DNA of 64,000 bases. Source: Varibaculum vaginae (GTDB taxonomy: Bacteria > Actinomycetota > Actinomycetes > Actinomycetales > Actinomycetaceae). The position numbers and the translations under genes are program-made. The notes under the pieces are model-generated. The model did no database searches. It saw only the letters and a list, made by a program, of their open reading frames with translations, and had not been told where the DNA came from. Shown piece by piece: positions 28,446-37,630 of the stretch. Each line of letters starts with the position of its first letter. Positions within the stretch are counted from its first letter, which is position 1. Where the stretch lies: positions 1 to 64,000 of the forward strand of contig NZ_UWNY01000002.1 of NCBI RefSeq assembly GCF_900604285.1, given 5' to 3'.

Positions 28446-28742
28446 ATGACTGATTATCTTCCCGAAAGTGTTTCTGGCAGACTTACTGCCAATATTTACG
28501 AGGTAGACGAAGAAGAATCTCATATATTTATCGATCAAGAACTAGCTAAATCCACTGGTGCCGGAAAACTTTTGGAACGCGTTTGCCCCGCTCATGTATA
28601 TATTGCGCGCGAAGATGGTTCGGTTGATATCGAATATGCGGCCTGCTTAGAATGTGGCACCTGCCTGGCAGTGGCCCCTCCGGGAGTTCTCAAGTGGCAT
28701 TACCCGCGTTCCATGATGGGTGTTAGTTATCGCCAGGGATGA
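28446..28742 (+). CDS. fixX: FixX ferredoxin-like protein
   Basis: A 98-residue iron-sulfur protein with VCPAHVY and the cluster motif YAACLECGTCLAVAP near residues 60-75, as in FixX. Begins at the base after the fixC stop codon, so the two are co-translated and form a complex. Length is typical. Confidence 0.92.
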   Translation: MTDYLPESVSGRLTANIYEVDEEESHIFIDQELAKSTGAGKLLERVCPAHVYIAREDGSVDIEYAACLECGTCLAVAPPGVLKWHYPRSMMGVSYRQG

Positions 28743-28797
28743 ACGTTATTTCATCGGAAGTCGCCCTTTGAGGGGAAAAATAAATATCCTTAATGAT

Positions 28798-29361
28798 ATG
28801 AGCACCGCTATGCAGATACGCCAAGCCGAAAGCGCGGATGATATTCTTGATATTTTCGCGACCCGCCGCGCGGTTTTTCACCTGGAACAAGGGATTTCTC
28901 TGGATCGGGAAATAGACGATACCGACTTTGCTAAGGGAACCATCCACCTGCTAGGTGAGGACGCATCCGGTACTATCGCAGTAGGAAGGATATCTCCTCC
29001 CAAAATTGGGATTCCTGCTGATCTTGCCGAAATGTTTCCCCAAATTCCGCGGGATGTGCTTATCGGAAAATTAGGGCATTTTTGTGTGCTTCCTGCTGCT
29101 CGCGGCTGTGGAAACGGCAAGGAACTGTTGCGGGGTGCCGAACGTTTGGCGCTTAGCTGCTGGGCACGATCGGCGGGCGGCGGAGTGGTGTTGTTGCAAG
29201 TCGCGGCGCAGGCTCCGGTAATTGGCTTTTATCAAAAACTAGGCTACCGGCTCATATCTTCCCGGGATTCTTACCTGGATGCGGGAATCGAACATCGTGA
29301 CCTGGTGAAATTGGTGGAGCCGCAAGCCAGCGTAGTGCAGTTCCCTGGCCGTTGGCTATAG
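28798..29361 (+). CDS. GNAT family N-acetyltransferase
   Basis: About 187 residues with the acetyl-CoA binding region IGKLGHFCVLPAARGCGNGKELLRGAERLA, analogous to the V-x-P-x-x-R-G-x-G motif, and a C-terminal GFYQKLGYRL. Start set at ATG 28798 (MSTAMQIRQAE); an upstream GTG at 28720 would overlap fixX and lacks a ribosome-binding site. The 28798 site is itself weak, so ATG 28810 is possible. The acceptor is unknown. Confidence 0.82.
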   Translation: MSTAMQIRQAESADDILDIFATRRAVFHLEQGISLDREIDDTDFAKGTIHLLGEDASGTIAVGRISPPKIGIPADLAEMFPQIPRDVLIGKLGHFCVLPAARGCGNGKELLRGAERLALSCWARSAGGGVVLLQVAAQAPVIGFYQKLGYRLISSRDSYLDAGIEHRDLVKLVEPQASVVQFPGRWL

Positions 29362-29414
29362 CTGCCTGCGTGCCCTCAATACACAGATCAATAAGAACAT
29401 CTGGGGCTGGTGAG

Positions 29415-29522
29415 GCGCAGAAAATCGGTTTTTCCTCCCGTCTAAGAATTTGGAAAACGTTGCGACGTTTTCCAAATTCTTAGACCCGCCGCGCCCACTC
29501 GGATAAAACCGATTCCCCGCGC
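29415..29522. repeat. Nested hairpin element A4
   Basis: A 108-bp element between convergent genes. The outer arms pair AATCGGTTTT with AAAACCGATT, bordered by GCGC. The inner stem is a perfect 20-bp pair (29441-29460 with 29465-29484) around TGCG. Read on the minus strand it shows the same frame as A1-A3 (TATCCGAGTGGGCGCGGCGGG, then GACGGGAGGAAAAACC). Probably ends both transcripts. Confidence 0.78.
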
Positions 29523-29594
29523 TTTCCTCGCCATTCCCAGCGTGGGCAGCACACGAAGATCTATGCGCCCACGCCACCGCGGTTTATCAGAGTC

Positions 29595-31538
29595 TTAGGC
29601 CTCGGCCTGCTGCTTGGCGCGGCGGTAACCCGCGGCGGCTAAGGCAACGAAGATAACCAGTCCAACTAGGGAGGATACCCCCGACCAAGAATCAGGCACG
29701 ATAGCCAGGGGCTCTTCGCTGCCGGTAGTACCTACAATCGCGGCATAAACCACGCCCCACAGGCTTTCTCCAACAATTAAACCAGTGGCGAGCAAAGTTC
29801 CCATCCGTGAGGCGGCCTCAGGATTCTTCCGAGTTTTTGCCCAACGGTTATAGAGGACTCCGCAGGTAGCGCCAATCGGAATCAGAATCGTGAGGGTGAT
29901 GGGAAGGTACATCCCCATTCCCACTGCAATCGGGGGGAGTGCATAGCGGGAAGTGGTGTGCTTTAAAATTTCATCAATCAGAATGATAACTACCCCGATC
30001 AACGCCCCGAGCCCTAGGCGGCTCCAATCAATATCGCCTCCGAATACCCCTTTAGTAAGTTCTGAAATCAGGGAGGCTTGTGGTGCAGCCAGTGCATTTT
30101 TATCGGCGCCGGGGGCCCCTTGGAATCCAAAGGCGTTATTCATTAGCTGCAATACAGGGGGAATGATCAGGGAACCAAAAATCACTCCGATAATTAGGGC
30201 TACCTGCTGTTTCCAGGGGGTCGAATTAACCAATTGCCCGGTTTTCAGGTCTTGAAGATTGTCGTTAGAAATAGTGGCTATCCCGAAGACAATAGCCGCA
30301 GTAAACAAAGTATAAGCAACCAAAGTTTTCGGGTCGCTCCCAGTGGGAACCGCCGCCTTAATTACCAGGGCAGTCAATATTGCCACCAAGATACCGACCC
30401 CGGAAACGGGACTGTTGGAGGAGCCGATTAGGCCCGCCATATATCCACATACACTGGCAACGGCCAGTCCCAGAGCCAGAATGAACAGGATAGATAAGAA
30501 AATCAGGCCACCGGTATGGTGCTCCAAAGGGGTGTCTTTTAGGAACAACCAGAGCAACACTCCGATGGGGAGCATCAGCGCCAAGGTAATGCCAACTACC
30601 CAAGTCAGGGAAAGGTCGCGTTCTTGAGCTGGCACTTCCACCCCCTCTTTGCGTTGACGCGATGCAACCAGTGATTCGCGCATTCCCCGGATAATCGGAC
30701 CAATTATTTTCAAGAAAGTCCAGATAGCGGCAATGGCGATAGCGCCGGCGCCTACGAAACGTACGTCGGAGGCAAAGATGCCTTGCACACCCTCGGTAAA
30801 ATCTCCGCTGCTAAGCTGACCGGAAGAAAAGTAGGGCAGTAACATCCCATAGCTGATTACCATGCCGCAGATCATGGCAATACCGACCCCCAGGCCGACG
30901 AGGTGACCGATGCCGATTAATGCTAGGGAAAGGCTAGTGCCTACCATGGTTCCCCCAGCTCCGACCTTGAAAACAGTGCTTACACTGGAAAGCGCGATTT
31001 TCAGGTTGGTGAGTAAGGAAAAGAAGGCTGAGGAAACTGCTCCCCAAATAATCACTTGCAGACCCCGCCGATTATCAGCGGCACCTTCGCTAGTATCCCC
31101 AACTTTTAAGACTTCCGCGGCTGCTACCCCCTCGGGGAAAGCAAGGTCGGAACCGGTTACGAGGGCGCGGCGTAAGGGGATAGAGTAGGTGACCCCCAAG
31201 ATACCACCCAGAGCACACAGCGCAGCGGTCGTCCAATAAGGGAATCCGCTCCACCAACCCACCATGATCAGACCCGGCAGTACGAAAATGATTGCCGATA
31301 AGGTGCCGGCCGCGGAAGCGATAGTTTGGACGATGTTATTTTCTTGAACAGTGTGATCCTTGAAATATCGCAGGATCGCCATAGAAATAACTGCTGCTGG
31401 AATTGAGGTGGCAAAAGTCAGCCCCACTTTTAGACCCAAATAAACATTCGCAGCGGTGAAAATCAGGGTAATAATGCCCCCGATAATCACTCCGCGAATA
31501 GTGAGTTCTTTTACTGTCGTTTTCGATTCAGCTGTCAT
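29595..31538 (-). CDS. OPT family oligopeptide transporter
   Basis: A 647-residue inner-membrane protein with about 15 hydrophobic segments. Start MTAESKTTVKELTIRGVIIGGIITLIFTAANVYLGLKVGLTFATSIPAAVISMAIL is the standard prokaryotic OPT N-terminus, and the ALPPIAVGMGMYLPITLTIL segment near the C-terminus is also typical. Family members take up di- to pentapeptides or metal chelates; the substrate here is unknown. Transcribed alone. Confidence 0.92.
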   Translation of the reverse strand: MTAESKTTVKELTIRGVIIGGIITLIFTAANVYLGLKVGLTFATSIPAAVISMAILRYFKDHTVQENNIVQTIASAAGTLSAIIFVLPGLIMVGWWSGFPYWTTAALCALGGILGVTYSIPLRRALVTGSDLAFPEGVAAAEVLKVGDTSEGAADNRRGLQVIIWGAVSSAFFSLLTNLKIALSSVSTVFKVGAGGTMVGTSLSLALIGIGHLVGLGVGIAMICGMVISYGMLLPYFSSGQLSSGDFTEGVQGIFASDVRFVGAGAIAIAAIWTFLKIIGPIIRGMRESLVASRQRKEGVEVPAQERDLSLTWVVGITLALMLPIGVLLWLFLKDTPLEHHTGGLIFLSILFILALGLAVASVCGYMAGLIGSSNSPVSGVGILVAILTALVIKAAVPTGSDPKTLVAYTLFTAAIVFGIATISNDNLQDLKTGQLVNSTPWKQQVALIIGVIFGSLIIPPVLQLMNNAFGFQGAPGADKNALAAPQASLISELTKGVFGGDIDWSRLGLGALIGVVIILIDEILKHTTSRYALPPIAVGMGMYLPITLTILIPIGATCGVLYNRWAKTRKNPEAASRMGTLLATGLIVGESLWGVVYAAIVGTTGSEEPLAIVPDSWSGVSSLVGLVIFVALAAAGYRRAKQQAEA

Positions 31539-32107
31539 TACTGGGAAATCTCCTTGGTAAAATACATAAAAAGAATACGACCAGCTCCGGGCGATTGAAA
31601 ATCAAGATGCTGTTAAGGTGCTGGAACGAGATAGAAAAGCTTAAATTCGGGATAAAGACAACGAACCTAAATTAAAGTAACACTGATAGCTGAAAATATT
31701 GGAAAACTTAGGTAAAAGTTAGCTGTTATGCCAGGCTGTCGCGGGGTAATGATCATTTATCGCCAATGCTAGGGTTGCCTATTAACAAGCCGTAACCGGG
31801 TTCATAACCGGGCTGTCTTTGCATCTTTAGTGAAAAAACCTATTGCAGATATGTCCAGTATCGATACCTTCGGATTGTTTGTATTGCTGATGCGCGAAAA
31901 TAGGCGAGTTACGATTTGCTCTACTAACCAGTAGCGACAATTTTCTTGAATAGGGCTACCTGTGAGAGCTCTCTCTCTAAGCGTCGTATGCGGGGGAAAA
32001 TGTCTCATTGTCCCGCTAGATTGCAACCTTAAAAACTGCAGGCTTATTTTTTAGAGGGCAGCCAATAGTGGCTGCCGATTTGTTTAGAAACTGTATTAGA
32101 GGGACAT
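31539..32107. other. Intergenic region of 569 bp, AT-rich, no clear gene
   Basis: A divergent promoter space between the OPT transporter and the YagU-like gene. The only definite structure is a hairpin, GGCAGCCA-ATAG-TGGCTGCC at 32057-32076 followed by GATTTGTTT, 31 bases before the YagU start; it could be an attenuator or terminator. A 74-codon open frame at 31802-32026 (minus) has no ribosome-binding site or recognisable features and is not called. Confidence 0.5.
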
Positions 32108-32662
32108 ATGAATTTTTTAGAAAAAACTGATCCGTCGCGGCGTCGTCTGGGAATTGCCGTGTTAGTGGGCCTAATTGGGGGTATCTTTAGCGCGATTGTG
32201 AAGTTTGGTTGGGAAGTTCCTTTCCCTCCGCGTACTCCAGAACGTAATGAGACCAATCCTCCTCAGGAACTGTTACAACAGTTGGGGATGAGTCATGATG
32301 CGTCGCATACTTCCGTGATCTTCAACGGTAATGAGCTTCCGATTTATTCGTTTATCATCCATTTCTCGTTTGCGATTGTCTTTGCAATCATCTACTGCGT
32401 GATTGCGGAGTATTTCCCGAAGATCAAATTGTGGCAGGGGGCAGCCTTCGGCTTATTAATCTGGGTGTTAGCGCACTTAATCGTGATGCCTGCTATGGGA
32501 ACGGTTCCGGCTCCCTGGGATCAGCCTTTAGCTGAGCATTTCTCGGAGGCTCTAGGACACGTCGTTTGGCTATGGGCAATCGAAATTGTACGCCGTGACC
32601 TGCGTAATCGCATCACTCATGAACCTGATGCGGAAGTGTCGCTCAAGGTTACGAGTAGATAA
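32108..32662 (+). CDS. YagU family (DUF1440) inner-membrane protein
   Basis: A 184-residue protein with four hydrophobic segments (about residues 15-35, 80-105, 112-135, 150-170) and the YagU-type order VGLIGGIFSAIVKFGWEVPFPPRTPERNETNPP, then FAIIYCVIAEYFPKIKLWQG, then LAHLIVMPAMGTVPAPWDQ. E. coli YagU supports acid resistance; the function here is inferred only at family level. RBS GAGGG precedes ATG 32108. Confidence 0.88.
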   Translation: MNFLEKTDPSRRRLGIAVLVGLIGGIFSAIVKFGWEVPFPPRTPERNETNPPQELLQQLGMSHDASHTSVIFNGNELPIYSFIIHFSFAIVFAIIYCVIAEYFPKIKLWQGAAFGLLIWVLAHLIVMPAMGTVPAPWDQPLAEHFSEALGHVVWLWAIEIVRRDLRNRITHEPDAEVSLKVTSR

Positions 32663-32783
32663 GGTGTTGCCTTAAAACGGCAATGCTCTTATCCCAAGGG
32701 CGGATATTCCCGGTGATTTTGAGGGGAGTGCCCCTCGCATTCCGGCTGCGAATGCGGTGATATCCATCCTTGGTAGCTACCTT

Positions 32784-32844
32784 CGCCCTCCCTGTATGCG
32801 TAAGTTCCCGGAAAGTGGGAATTTTCAACGTTACCGGGAGGGCG
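32784..32844. terminator. Nested hairpin (element D) between convergent genes
   Basis: Outer stem CGCCCTCCC-T-GTA pairs with TAC-C-GGGAGGGCG; an inner stem AAGTTCCC pairs with GGGAATTTT. A further pair of stems (GAGGGG/CCCCTC and GCATTC/GAATGC inside GGATAT/ATATCC) lies at about 32701-32765. Between the YagU and racemase genes, both ending here, so a bidirectional terminator role is likely. Confidence 0.65.
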
Positions 32845-32861
32845 ATTATGTTACTGAGACG

Positions 32862-33596
32862 CTATGCTACTGAGACACGCAGTTGCTGCGCCCTTTTAAC
32901 GGTTTCTTTTACCAAAACTTCCTGAGCATCAATAAGTGGAATTTCAGGCAGTGGGAAGGTTTCGTTTAGTACGCTCAGCTCGGTGCAACCCAGGATTAAA
33001 GCATCGCAACTGTTTTCTCTGTCTGGATGCAACATCTCGGTCAGTACGGACTGGTAGCGCTGCAGATCAAGCCCTCTCCCTCCTTTTACGTCCTCGTATA
33101 TCAGGGAGGTTACCCGAGACTGTAAGGCGGCGTCAGGTTCGATGTAGTGGTAGCCGGCGGCAGTAATTGCTCGGCGGTAAACACCAGCCTGGAGAGATCC
33201 TTCTGTGCCCAAGAAACCTATATGAGAGCAGGTTTGTTTCGGGTGTCGGGCAGTGAGTTCGGCTATGGCTAGGCGCGGCATATGCAAAATTGGTACCGGG
33301 GTTAAAGCCTGGAAGTCATCGAAAAAGTAATGGGCAGTATTGCAGGTGAGAACGATGAAGCTAGCGCCCATCGCAGTTGCTTTCACTATGTCGTCAGCAA
33401 TCACCGGGAAGGGGTTTTCCTTAGACTGCTCGTTTATAAAAGCGGTACGGTCAGGAACCGAGGCGTCATTGAAAACCACGTAATCCAAAAAATCTTGGTC
33501 GCTTTGCGCTTTAGTAGCCTTGTTGACCAGACGAATGAAGCTTTCAGTAGCGAGGGTACCCATGCCTCCCAAGACAGCAAAGAATGGACGTTTCAT
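32862..33596 (-). CDS. Aspartate/glutamate racemase family protein
   Basis: A 244-residue cofactor-independent racemase. Both catalytic cysteines are present: Cys85 in VLTCNTAHYF and the second in LILGCTELSVL near residue 196. The N-terminal GGMGTLATESFIRL is typical of aspartate racemases. The neighbouring ATP-grasp ligase and asparagine synthase suggest that its product is D-aspartate for peptidoglycan; this is inference from context. It lies 89 bases downstream of the ligase gene on the same strand. Confidence 0.87.
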   Translation of the reverse strand: MKRPFFAVLGGMGTLATESFIRLVNKATKAQSDQDFLDYVVFNDASVPDRTAFINEQSKENPFPVIADDIVKATAMGASFIVLTCNTAHYFFDDFQALTPVPILHMPRLAIAELTARHPKQTCSHIGFLGTEGSLQAGVYRRAITAAGYHYIEPDAALQSRVTSLIYEDVKGGRGLDLQRYQSVLTEMLHPDRENSCDALILGCTELSVLNETFPLPEIPLIDAQEVLVKETVKRAQQLRVSVA

Positions 33597-33685
33597 TTGG
33601 CACCCCTACTAACTAACTGAGCTCTTTAAACTATATAGCTAATAAAAGCATGATTATTTAAATGTAGTGTAAACGGTTTTGGCTA

Positions 33686-34921
33686 TTAAGATTTATTGCG
33701 AAAATGCTGGGCGTAGCGCTTACTGTAGATTGAGAACATATGTCTAATCATTGCCCAACGTAGCAGATTCCTATCTTTGTGGTACTCCAGGGTTGTTCCC
33801 CAATCGCCGCGAGCAATCATTTCCATTCCCCGCTGTTTTTCTGCGCCCTCAGCAACGTAATCCTGGAAAATCCGGCGAGGAATCTCCATCCATAATTTGT
33901 TTCCGCGTCCAATTATAGTCTCACCATTAAAATCGGTTTGTTCGATTAAATCTTCAACAAAATAGCGTCCTAGATTGAAGCCATTTAAAGTAACGAAATA
34001 ACTGGAGCGTCCCTGGCGAAGATTAATTTCAAACAGTTTTAATTTTCCATCACGTTCGTCATATTTCATATCGAAATTAGCGAAACCTACGTATTTTATA
34101 TCTTCTAAGAAGGCTTTTATCTGTTGACAAATTTCTTGGTTGTAGTCGGGAATAATTGCGGCATAGTTTCCTACTGCCTCTGGGGTGGGGTCTTCTAAGA
34201 GCGGGTGCCCTAGAAACATCATTCGAACCTGATGATTACGATCCACATAGGCATTTAGAACCCGCATCCGGGAATCATCTCCGGGAATAAAATCTTGCAA
34301 AATCATTTCCCCGGTGTATCCCGCGTCGTAGGAACGGGTAATTAAGGTGTCGAGTTCCTGGGGGGTGTCAATGATGAATGCTTTTTTACGACCAGGAAAA
34401 TCAATGTCTAGCCATTCAGTAGAGTTTGCTGGCTTCATTGCTATCGGAAAATCAAAGGGGAGCTGCTGATATTCTCCCGCTTTCACTTGTGTGGCGTTGA
34501 GAACCTTGGTGGCGGGATAGGGCAACCCGTATTCTTCACAGAGTTGATAGAAGCTGCTCTTCAGACTGAGGCGCCGGTTAAGGTCTAGGGGCAGCGTGTG
34601 ATAAGAAAAGTGTTCTTTGAGTTCATCGCCGCATTCGCTGAGAAGATTAGCGTAAGCATCGCCGCAAGAAATCAGCAATAGTTTCACCTGAGGGTGTTCC
34701 GCATACCAAATTTTCGCGAATTGGAGCAGCGTTTGTTTGAAAGTTTCGAGCTGGCCAAAATTTTGAACAATCCGAACATCAATAATCTTGGAGTATTTTG
34801 TGGGGGAGAGCTGAAAGTGTGCGAATGCGATAGATTTTTTTCCGTATGCCTCGTGAAATGCCCGTGCCATGCCGTAAGCGTTAATGTCACTGCCCAAAAT
34901 AACTGGTTGGAACTGCTTCAT
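33686..34921 (-). CDS. ATP-grasp ligase, candidate D-aspartate ligase
   Basis: A 411-residue ATP-grasp enzyme. The N-terminal pre-ATP domain (LGSDINAYGMARAFHEAYG) is followed by FPIAMKPANSTEW, GEMILQDFIPGDDSRMRVLNAYVD and the Mg-binding KLKLFEINLRQGRSSYF. The overall order resembles AslA/Aslfm D-Asp ligases of Enterococcus and Lactococcus, which add D-Asp to the Lys side chain of the peptidoglycan precursor. Context (racemase downstream, asparagine synthase divergent) supports this, but specificity cannot be proven from sequence. Confidence 0.78.
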   Translation of the reverse strand: MKQFQPVILGSDINAYGMARAFHEAYGKKSIAFAHFQLSPTKYSKIIDVRIVQNFGQLETFKQTLLQFAKIWYAEHPQVKLLLISCGDAYANLLSECGDELKEHFSYHTLPLDLNRRLSLKSSFYQLCEEYGLPYPATKVLNATQVKAGEYQQLPFDFPIAMKPANSTEWLDIDFPGRKKAFIIDTPQELDTLITRSYDAGYTGEMILQDFIPGDDSRMRVLNAYVDRNHQVRMMFLGHPLLEDPTPEAVGNYAAIIPDYNQEICQQIKAFLEDIKYVGFANFDMKYDERDGKLKLFEINLRQGRSSYFVTLNGFNLGRYFVEDLIEQTDFNGETIIGRGNKLWMEIPRRIFQDYVAEGAEKQRGMEMIARGDWGTTLEYHKDRNLLRWAMIRHMFSIYSKRYAQHFRNKS

Positions 34922-35097
34922 TGAGTGAAACTTTCTATATCTCGACTGTATGTACTGCTGAACGAGCCCGGTTGCCGATTACTGTCTAGCTGCTAGGGAT
35001 GTTTCTATTTTAGCCTTAGCGTTGCCGGAGGATAAATCTATCCCTCTTTAAGCAAAGTGAAAATGGTGGGCAGCAAGGGTTCATGAGGGAAGAGAGG

Positions 35098-35165
35098 GAG
35101 GGGACGGGCTAAAAGAGAAAATCTGGAGGGGGAGGTTTTTCTCCTGCCTACTAGTCGGATAGCCT
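35098..35165 (-). repeat. Degenerate type A element lacking its inner hairpin
   Basis: On the minus strand TATCCGACT is followed closely by GGCAGGAGAAAAACCTCC, the two frame blocks of the type A elements without the inner stem between them. It lies in the 292-bp divergent space between the ATP-grasp ligase and asnB (34922-35213), which otherwise holds only presumed promoters. Confidence 0.45.
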
Positions 35166-35213
35166 TAGAGTATCTTTAGACTTGCTCAGCTAATCCAGCG
35201 GGAGGAACCCTAG

Positions 35214-37103
35214 ATGTGCGGAATCGTTGGCTTTGTCAATGACGCTTCCGGTGAAGATAAAAAGGTTATCTTAAAACAGATGACTGACGTTATCATTCAT
35301 CGCGGCCCTGATGAGTACGGGGAGATGATTGATGATCATATCGCGATGGGGTTTCGGCGCCTGAGCATTATTGACCATAAAATGGGGTCACAGCCGATAG
35401 AAAACGAGGATGGAAATCTCGTAATTACCTATAACGGTGAAATCTACAACTATCAGCCGCTTCGTGAACAGCTTATCGCTGCTGGGCACCAGTTCAAGAG
35501 TAAGAGTGATACCGAGGTTATTCTTCACGGTTACGAAGAATGGGGTAAGGGTCTGCTGCAGCATCTACGGGGGATGTTCGCGTTTGTTATTTGGGATAAA
35601 CAGAAGCAGGAACTCTTTGGGGCAAGAGACCACTTTGGGATCAAGCCTTTCTACTATGCCCAAATGAACGGTACCTTTTTTTACGCTTCCGAAATTAAAG
35701 CGATGTTGCCGCACCCGCAGTTCGTAAAAGAACTTAACCCGGACGCGTTAAGACCGTATCTAACTTTCCAATATCCGGCGATTAACGAAACTTTCTTTAA
35801 GGGGGTGTTCAAGCTTAAAGAGGGGCATTGCTTTACTTTGAGAAACGGGAAAATGCAGATTGAACGTTATTATGATCCCGATTTTCGTGAGAGTAAACAG
35901 GAGTTATCAGAATTGGTCGAGTCTATCGACAGGACCGTCCGTGAGTCTGTGGATGCCCATATGATTGCAGACGTGGAAGTGGGTTCTTTCCTGTCTAGTG
36001 GGGTGGACTCGAGCTATGTGGCTGCGGTGGCTCGCCCAGACCACACCTATTCCATAGGTTTCGATAGTGGAAAGTACAACGAGTCGCAGCAAGCGCATGA
36101 ACTAGCGAAAGTGCTAGATCTACAAAACACTACTGCGGTGATTAACCCTCAGGTAGCGTTCCGAAACTTCCCGTTGATTCAGTGGCACTTAGATGAACCA
36201 GATTCTAATTTTTCTTGTGTTCCACTCTTCTTCTTGGCGCAACTAGCAGCGAAAGATTTGAAGGCGGTGCTTAGCGGCGAGGGCGCAGACGAACTATTTG
36301 CGGGTTACATTGACTACGGGGTACATACTAGCTCTAAAGTGATTAAAGTCTTTACGCGTTTCTGTTCCTACCTACCGGCGAAAATTCGTTATGGGATTGC
36401 AAACTTCGCTAAGAATAAAACTTTTCACGGAGCCTGGCACCTTTACTCTAATCTGGCTCCCGCTGAGGAAAGCTTTATTGGGCAATCCCTAGTTTTCAAG
36501 GAATCTGAATCTGATCGTTTCTTACGGCCAGAGTATCGCCGTGGTCCTAGCGTACGTTCGATTGTGGGAGAAACATACGGGCGATTAAAAGGAAAAAATC
36601 TTTCGGAACTAAAAAAGAAACAGTACCTTGATATGCATCAGTGGATGCCAGGGGATATCTTGTTGAAAGCAGATAAGATGACCATGGCTCATTCTCTAGA
36701 GTTGCGGGTTCCGCTGTTGGATCGGGAGCTCATGAAAGTTGCTGAGCAGGTTCCAACTAAATGGTTAATTACCGACCAGAATACTAAATATGCGTTCCGG
36801 CAAGCGGCTGCCCAACATATCCCGAGGGAATGGTATGACCGGGAAAAATTGGGATTCCCGGTTCCGGTCAAAGATTGGTTGCGAGATGAGAAATACTACC
36901 GTGAAGTGCGGGAGCTTTTCGCCAGTGACACGGCAGCAAAGTTTTTCAACCGGGAACTATTGTTACAACTAGTAGATGATAACTTTGCAGGTAGGGTCGA
37001 TGAACGCCGAAAGATTTGGACAGTTTACACTTTCCTAGTTTGGTACACCGTCTACTTCATCCATGATGGCTCCAAGCCGGTAATCGTTCACGAATCTGAA
37101 TAA
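35214..37103 (+). CDS. asnB: Asparagine synthase (glutamine-hydrolysing)
   Basis: A 629-residue class II amidotransferase. The mature enzyme would begin at Cys2 of MCGIVGFVN, the glutaminase nucleophile; RGPDEYG, YNGEIYNY and SDTEVILHGYE complete that domain. The synthetase domain shows the P-loop SSGVDSSYVA and GEGADELFAGY. It may make L-Asn, or, given the neighbours, amidate D-Asp in the peptidoglycan cross-bridge as AsnH does in Lactococcus. RBS GGAGG lies 8 bases before ATG 35214. Confidence 0.93.
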   Translation: MCGIVGFVNDASGEDKKVILKQMTDVIIHRGPDEYGEMIDDHIAMGFRRLSIIDHKMGSQPIENEDGNLVITYNGEIYNYQPLREQLIAAGHQFKSKSDTEVILHGYEEWGKGLLQHLRGMFAFVIWDKQKQELFGARDHFGIKPFYYAQMNGTFFYASEIKAMLPHPQFVKELNPDALRPYLTFQYPAINETFFKGVFKLKEGHCFTLRNGKMQIERYYDPDFRESKQELSELVESIDRTVRESVDAHMIADVEVGSFLSSGVDSSYVAAVARPDHTYSIGFDSGKYNESQQAHELAKVLDLQNTTAVINPQVAFRNFPLIQWHLDEPDSNFSCVPLFFLAQLAAKDLKAVLSGEGADELFAGYIDYGVHTSSKVIKVFTRFCSYLPAKIRYGIANFAKNKTFHGAWHLYSNLAPAEESFIGQSLVFKESESDRFLRPEYRRGPSVRSIVGETYGRLKGKNLSELKKKQYLDMHQWMPGDILLKADKMTMAHSLELRVPLLDRELMKVAEQVPTKWLITDQNTKYAFRQAAAQHIPREWYDREKLGFPVPVKDWLRDEKYYREVRELFASDTAAKFFNRELLLQLVDDNFAGRVDERRKIWTVYTFLVWYTVYFIHDGSKPVIVHESE

Positions 37104-37630
37104 GGGTGTTCGCTTCTCTGATTTTCAATCGGGAAGAAAAACTTTGCGGTATACAAATCGCTAATTCGTTTTCTGCCCTTTCGAGATTTTTTGCAAGGGT
37201 TTATTACGCAAGTTAGGTGTTATCTTAATCCTGTGATTTTCAGGGGCAGGCGGTGGTATTTGTCCCGGTTAACTAGGAGTTTTTCAAATAAGATGACACA
37301 AAATTTAACTGAGGTTAGCCCTACTTTGCTTCATTAATGACAGTAGAGAATCCACTTACGGAATATCCCAGGGATTAAACGCATTGATGTAGGGGATTGC
37401 GCCTCCACACTTTTTCTTCGTTCATTTTTCAAGGAGGTGGGGCGAGGGTATTAGATTTTTTGCTTTGGCTCTCCTTGCCTTAGCGGTTGTGGTTTTATCG
37501 CTTCATCTTGCCTACTGCTCGCCGCTTTATCCGGCTTCCTGACTCGCAAAAATTTTTATCTTGCTATTCTGACCGTGAAGTCAGAAAAGTCGTCTAACGC
37601 CTTAAACGCGCTGGTAAATGGAGGTGCCAA
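37104..37630. other. Intergenic region of 527 bp with a DtxR-like site
   Basis: No gene is called. At about 37311-37329 TGAGGTTAGCCCTACTTTG matches about 12 of 19 positions of the DtxR/IdeR iron-box consensus, and TTAGGTGTTATCTTAA lies near 37213. A strong Shine-Dalgarno-like AAGGAGGTGGGG at 37431-37442 has no convincing ORF after it. The region leads to the VIT/CCC1 gene. Confidence 0.35.

Noticed and set aside
31802-32026. A 74-codon minus-strand frame in the OPT-YagU gap
   Set aside because: No ribosome-binding site, no recognisable features, and start and end fall in AT-rich non-coding-like sequence.
37431-37520. A possible secreted or membrane peptide after AAGGAGGTGGGG
   Set aside because: No ATG, GTG or TTG lies at the right distance in the hydrophobic frame; only an ATT start would fit.
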